This document shows positions 32,538 through 35,339 of a stretch of DNA of 35,339 nt, in pieces. Location of the stretch: positions 1 through 35,339 of the forward strand of contig NZ_BONZ01000117.1 of NCBI RefSeq assembly GCF_016862975.1, given 5' to 3'. Origin of the DNA: Rugosimonospora africana. GTDB lineage: Bacteria > Actinomycetota > Actinomycetes > Mycobacteriales > Micromonosporaceae. Position 1 is the first letter of the stretch. Each line of letters opens with the position of its first letter. A program made the position numbers and the translations under genes. The notes under the pieces are model-generated. The model made no database searches and had not been told where the DNA came from. It worked only from the letters and a program-made list of their open reading frames with translations.

Positions 32538-33632
32538 TCAACCCTCTTTCGCGCCGCGGCGTAGCCGGGACAGCTGGGTGTTGAGCACCATGGCGAGCAG
32601 GATCGCCACACCCTCGATCACGATGAACGTGGTGGCGTTGATGCCCTGGATGTTGAAACCGTCCTGGAGCACGGCGAGCAGCAGCGCTCCGAAGAACGCG
32701 CCGATCACGGTGCCGGAGCCACCCAGCAGCGCGGTACCGCCGATGACGCAGGCCGCGACCGCCTCGAACATCAGGTCGTTGCCGCCGGCGTTCGGGTCGA
32801 ACGAGTGCGAGATGTGGACCCCGTCCAGGATGCCGGCGAGCCCGGCGAAGGTCGAGGCGATGATGAACGCCCGGATCTTCACGAGCCGGGTGCGGATGCC
32901 CGCCTCCGACGCGCCGAGCATGTTGGCCCCGGTCGCGATGGTCTGGGCTCCCCAGCTGGTCTGCGTGAGCACCACCTGCATCACCACGCACAGCGCGACA
33001 GCCCAGATGAACTCGGACCACTTCGAGGCGCCGAGGATCTGCATCAGCGTGCCGTCCTGCGGTGCCGGTCGGGGGAAGTTGTTCGAGACCTTCAGCGTGA
33101 CGCCGTGCAGCAGGTAGAGCGTGCCGAGCGTGGTGATGAACGACGGCAGCCGCAGCAGCTGGTTCACCAGGCCGTTGAACAGCCCGATGACCGCGGCCAC
33201 CAGCAACGCGATGAGTACCGACAGGAGCATCGGTACGCCGTCGTCGTTCGCGGCCATCATGATGAAGGGGACCAGGCCGAAGGTCATACCCGCGGACAGG
33301 TCGATCTCGCCGCACACCAGCAGGAAGACCTCGCCGGCCGCGACGATCGCGGCTGCCGAGGCGAAGTTGGCGATGTTGCCAATGTTCGACGAGGACGAGA
33401 ACGCCGAGTTCGAAGCCTGGAAGTAGATGATGAGCGCGATCACCACGATGACCACGCTGAGTTCACGTAGCCGGAGTACCGAGGCGCCCCACGAGGCCAG
33501 TCGGCCGCGACCCGCGATGGGCGCCGGTGCCGCTACCGATGACTCGGTCGCGGTACCGGCGCCGTTTCGCTGGGTCGGAACCGTCCCGCCCGCGCTGGCG
33601 TCATCCTTGGCCGGCACGGATTGTTCGGTCAC
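32538..33632 (-). CDS. Sugar ABC importer permease (FrcC/RbsC type)
   Basis: The 364-residue protein belongs to the carbohydrate uptake 2 permease family. A Ser/Ala/Gly-rich cytoplasmic tail of about 45 residues precedes eight to ten hydrophobic helices. The conserved EVFLLVCGEIDLSAGMTFGL segment (family pattern G-x-DLS-x-G) is present, as is the later GGTALLGGSGTVIGAFFGALLL, typical of RbsC/XylH permeases. It forms the membrane channel, probably as a homodimer, for a monosaccharide such as fructose, ribose or xylose; the sugar cannot be decided. The GTG lies 17 bases after the binding-protein stop. Confidence 0.92.
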   Translation of the reverse strand: MTEQSVPAKDDASAGGTVPTQRNGAGTATESSVAAPAPIAGRGRLASWGASVLRLRELSVVIVVIALIIYFQASNSAFSSSSNIGNIANFASAAAIVAAGEVFLLVCGEIDLSAGMTFGLVPFIMMAANDDGVPMLLSVLIALLVAAVIGLFNGLVNQLLRLPSFITTLGTLYLLHGVTLKVSNNFPRPAPQDGTLMQILGASKWSEFIWAVALCVVMQVVLTQTSWGAQTIATGANMLGASEAGIRTRLVKIRAFIIASTFAGLAGILDGVHISHSFDPNAGGNDLMFEAVAACVIGGTALLGGSGTVIGAFFGALLLAVLQDGFNIQGINATTFIVIEGVAILLAMVLNTQLSRLRRGAKEG

Positions 33633-33649
33633 GATGTTTGCCCATTCAG

Positions 33650-34726
33650 TTACGAGTGGAGGTACTGCTGCTTGGGCGAGCTGCCCTCGTACCGGTTCTG
33701 CGACTTGAGGTAGGGAGCGACCAGATCCTTGGTGACGAACTTCAGGCCGGTGTCGGTGGCCGGCGGGCTGACCAGGGAGCCGGAGAGCTTGTACAGGTAC
33801 AGGTAGAGCACGGGCAGGAAACCCTGCATGTAGGCCGACTGGTCGATGGTGAAGTCCAGGATCCCGTCGGAGATCGCCTGCTCGGTCGGGACCAGCAGGT
33901 CGAACCCGCCGCCGTGGTAGCCCTGCTGGTGCAGGTTGTACTTGCGCATCACGTTGGCGATGCCCTGGGTGCTACCGGCGTCGACCGCGAACAGGCCCTT
34001 GAAGCTCTTGTTGCCCTGGGTGAACGCGTCGATCGCGGCCTGCTCCGGGTTGACGTCGGCGCCGGTCGTGACCTGCCGGACGTTGAACGGCTTACCCGAC
34101 GCCTGAAGCGCGGCCTTGGCGCCGTCGGCCCGGGGCTGAATGTTCAGGGAGCCCGGAGTCGCGATGAAGATGGCGACGTCGCCGCCGTTCGGGAACAGCC
34201 CGGCGATGCGCTGTCCCATCGCCTGGCCGGCCGCGAACAGGTCCTGACCGACGTAGGCCAGCCGGCCGTTCGTCGTCACGTCCGCGTTGTAGGACACCAC
34301 CGGAATACCCTTGGCCTGCGCCTGCTGCGTCGGGTCATTGAACGCGCTCTGGTCGACCAGCGCCACCGCGATGCCGTCAGCGTTCGAGGTGACGGCGGTG
34401 TTCATCGCCTCCACCATCTGCGCGACGTTCGAACTCTCCGAGCCGGTCCACTGGTACGTGCAGCCGAGCAGGTCGCACGCGTCCTGGATGCCGTACTGAG
34501 TGGCCTGGAAGAACGGGTTCGTCGTCACGTGGTTGACGAAGACGAACTTCCACTTGGGAGTGTTCGGGAAGCTTCCGTGGCCGCCACTACCGGAGCTTGT
34601 CTTGTCGTTACTGCACGCCGCGAGGGCGGCCAGGCTCGCCGCGGCCGTAGCCAGGCCGGCGCCGCGCAGCATCGTGCGCCGTGACGCGCCAGGAAGTGCG
34701 AGCGACGAATCCTCGTTGTATGACAC
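33650..34726 (-). CDS. Sugar-binding lipoprotein of the ABC importer
   Basis: The 358-residue protein delivers sugar to the permease from outside the membrane. The N-terminus has a twin-arginine signal (SRRTMLRGAG, R16-R17) followed by a lipobox LAAC with C38, so it is probably a Tat-exported lipoprotein. The mature part is a periplasmic-binding-protein type I fold of the ribose/fructose class (WKFVFVNHVTTNPFFQATQYGIQDA, GIAVALVDQSAF, GIPVVSYNADV, FAVDAGSTQGIANVMR, GGGFDLLVPTEQAI, and a closing Asp/Gln-rich sugar site FTIDQSAYMQGF). The GTG at 34726 with GGGACGAGAG upstream is chosen over a frame 38 codons longer that lacks signal features. It is first in the operon. Confidence 0.93.
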   Translation of the reverse strand: MSYNEDSSLALPGASRRTMLRGAGLATAAASLAALAACSNDKTSSGSGGHGSFPNTPKWKFVFVNHVTTNPFFQATQYGIQDACDLLGCTYQWTGSESSNVAQMVEAMNTAVTSNADGIAVALVDQSAFNDPTQQAQAKGIPVVSYNADVTTNGRLAYVGQDLFAAGQAMGQRIAGLFPNGGDVAIFIATPGSLNIQPRADGAKAALQASGKPFNVRQVTTGADVNPEQAAIDAFTQGNKSFKGLFAVDAGSTQGIANVMRKYNLHQQGYHGGGFDLLVPTEQAISDGILDFTIDQSAYMQGFLPVLYLYLYKLSGSLVSPPATDTGLKFVTKDLVAPYLKSQNRYEGSSPKQQYLHS

Positions 34727-35051
34727 CTCTCGTCCCTTCGATCGCCACGGCCGGTGTGCCCGCTGGCAGACCGGCCGTCGTAGTGGAATCGATCGCCACC
34801 AGGAGGCTGTGCCCGGGGCGAGGAGCCGGGGCGTGCCCATCGCGACCCGATGACGTATAGCGACGTGCCATGCCGGAGTGCGCTATGCACGCATGTGTCA
34901 CACCGGCACGTTATTCAGATCAAAAACGACCCAAGTTGGTGTTGAGGGAGATCCTAGTCCCGGGGACATGCGACCGAAACCGTTTCGGTGTGAGCGTTCA
35001 CAACTGTTGCCGACCTGAGATCCTGCGGCAAGGTCAGGGACGCCTACAGCA
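34727..35051. other. Upstream control region of the sugar ABC operon
   Basis: The roughly 325 bases before the binding-protein gene contain no gene that I accept. They hold a LacI-type operator (34973-34989), an AT-richer stretch (about 34910-34940) and several short repeats. I could not assign a clear -35/-10 pair on the minus strand. A leader of more than 100 bases is possible, but I see no recognisable riboswitch. Confidence 0.5.
34973..34989. promoter_or_regulatory. LacI/GalR-type operator
   Basis: ACCGAAACCGTTTCGGT is a perfect inverted repeat with eight-base arms and a single central C. The GAAAC/GTTTC core is the classical half-site of LacI-family repressors in actinobacteria. It lies 247 bases upstream of the sugar ABC operon start and just beyond the terminator of the neighbouring ATPase gene, so it most likely governs the ABC operon. 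No LacI gene is in the window. Confidence 0.7.
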
Positions 35052-35088
35052 AACGGGGCGACCTCCCGTTACAGGAGATCGCCCCGTT
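35052..35088 (-). terminator. Terminator after the MalK/UgpC-like gene
   Basis: Ten-base arms AACGGGGCGA and TCGCCCCGTT (35052-35061 with 35079-35088), one mismatch, then CTCC/GGAG (35063-35066 with 35074-35077) close a seven-base loop. It lies 16 bases after the stop of the minus-strand gene at 35105. Confidence 0.8.
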
Positions 35089-35104
35089 GTTGGGCGCTGG
35101 AATG

Positions 35105-35339
35105 TTAGATGCGCACACCGCTGTCGGCGTTGAACGCGTGGTGGTGACCGACGCGCGGCTTCACGAACACGGTGTCGCCCATGCGCGGGGTGCTGCGCCC
35201 GTCGGTACGAACGACGAACCGCTCATCGGCGCCACTGAGGTTCACGTGGCCGTACACGTAGGCGTCGGAGCCCAACTCCTCGACGAGGTCGACAAGGATC
35301 GGCATGCCGCCCTCGGTCTCGGAGACCAGGTCGGTGTCC
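35105..35339 (-). CDS. C-terminal part of a MalK/UgpC-type sugar ABC ATPase (partial)
   Basis: The gene runs off the right edge; 77 codons remain. The visible piece includes ILVDLVEELGSDAYVYGHV and the closing strand VFVKPRVGHHHAFNADSGVRI. These are typical of the TOBE/OB-fold regulatory domain at the end of MalK, UgpC and MsmK ATPases, which serve carbohydrate uptake 1 importers and are often shared by several of them. The nucleotide-binding domain is outside the window. The terminator after it separates it from the FrcBCA-like operon, which belongs to a different importer class. Confidence 0.85.
   Translation of the reverse strand, partial: DTDLVSETEGGMPILVDLVEELGSDAYVYGHVNLSGADERFVVRTDGRSTPRMGDTVFVKPRVGHHHAFNADSGVRI

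Noticed and set aside
34870-35133. An 87-codon plus-strand frame in the sugar-operon control region
   Set aside because: It spans the LacI-type operator and the neighbouring terminator, has no ribosome site and no recognisable domain.

Overview
The window looks like chromosomal DNA of a high-GC actinomycete, most likely of the Micromonosporaceae (Micromonospora/Actinoplanes type). The evidence is the strong G/C bias at third codon positions, frequent GTG starts, and a gene set (MutY, DisA, RadA, LpqE-like lipoprotein, CarD, IspD, IspF, CysS, RlmB) in the order known for the Mycobacterium tuberculosis Rv3579c-Rv3589 region. The genus is an inference from remembered protein features, not from a search.

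Layout. 1-98 is the tail of a probable ClpC gene with a strong terminator, followed by a small one-helix membrane protein (330-491). 639-7116 holds mutY, a double-ACT protein, peptide deformylase, a secreted-domain membrane protein, disA, radA and an LpqE-like lipoprotein. 7219-11156 is a compact biosynthetic group: UbiA prenyltransferase, UbiG-like methyltransferase, acyl-CoA-dehydrogenase-fold flavoenzyme and type III polyketide synthase. It probably makes a modified (methylated, hydroxylated, prenylated) alkylresorcinol or quinone lipid. A membrane thioredoxin-like protein (11189-11926) and carD-ispD-ispF (12235-13929) follow.

13985-22186 is centred on tyrosine/homogentisate catabolism: hmgA, a divergent unknown protein, a membrane beta-propeller, a HisC/Pat-type aminotransferase, an RDD membrane protein, hppD, a Dps ferritin and an Lrp/AsnC regulator. 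The aminotransferase, HPPD and HmgA would convert tyrosine to 4-hydroxyphenylpyruvate, homogentisate and maleylacetoacetate. The last steps (isomerase, fumarylacetoacetase) are not in the window. 22269-28245 carries a second beta-propeller, a class I fumarase, a secreted-domain membrane protein, a class II fumarase and a YbjQ-family protein. An IclR regulator then stands divergent to cysS-rlmB (29033-31544). The right end (31626-34726) is a sugar ABC importer operon (binding protein, permease, ATPase) with a LacI-type operator upstream, and the window closes with the C-terminus of a MalK/UgpC-type ATPase.

Regulation. A recurrent feature is a -10-like hexamer 6-8 bases before the start codon at about ten genes, which predicts leaderless transcripts. 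Clear hairpin terminators separate most convergent pairs. I see no tRNA, rRNA, insertion sequence, prophage or CRISPR array. The most interesting parts are the type III PKS group, the hmgA-linked unknown protein with its palindromic operator, and the two unrelated fumarases side by side.
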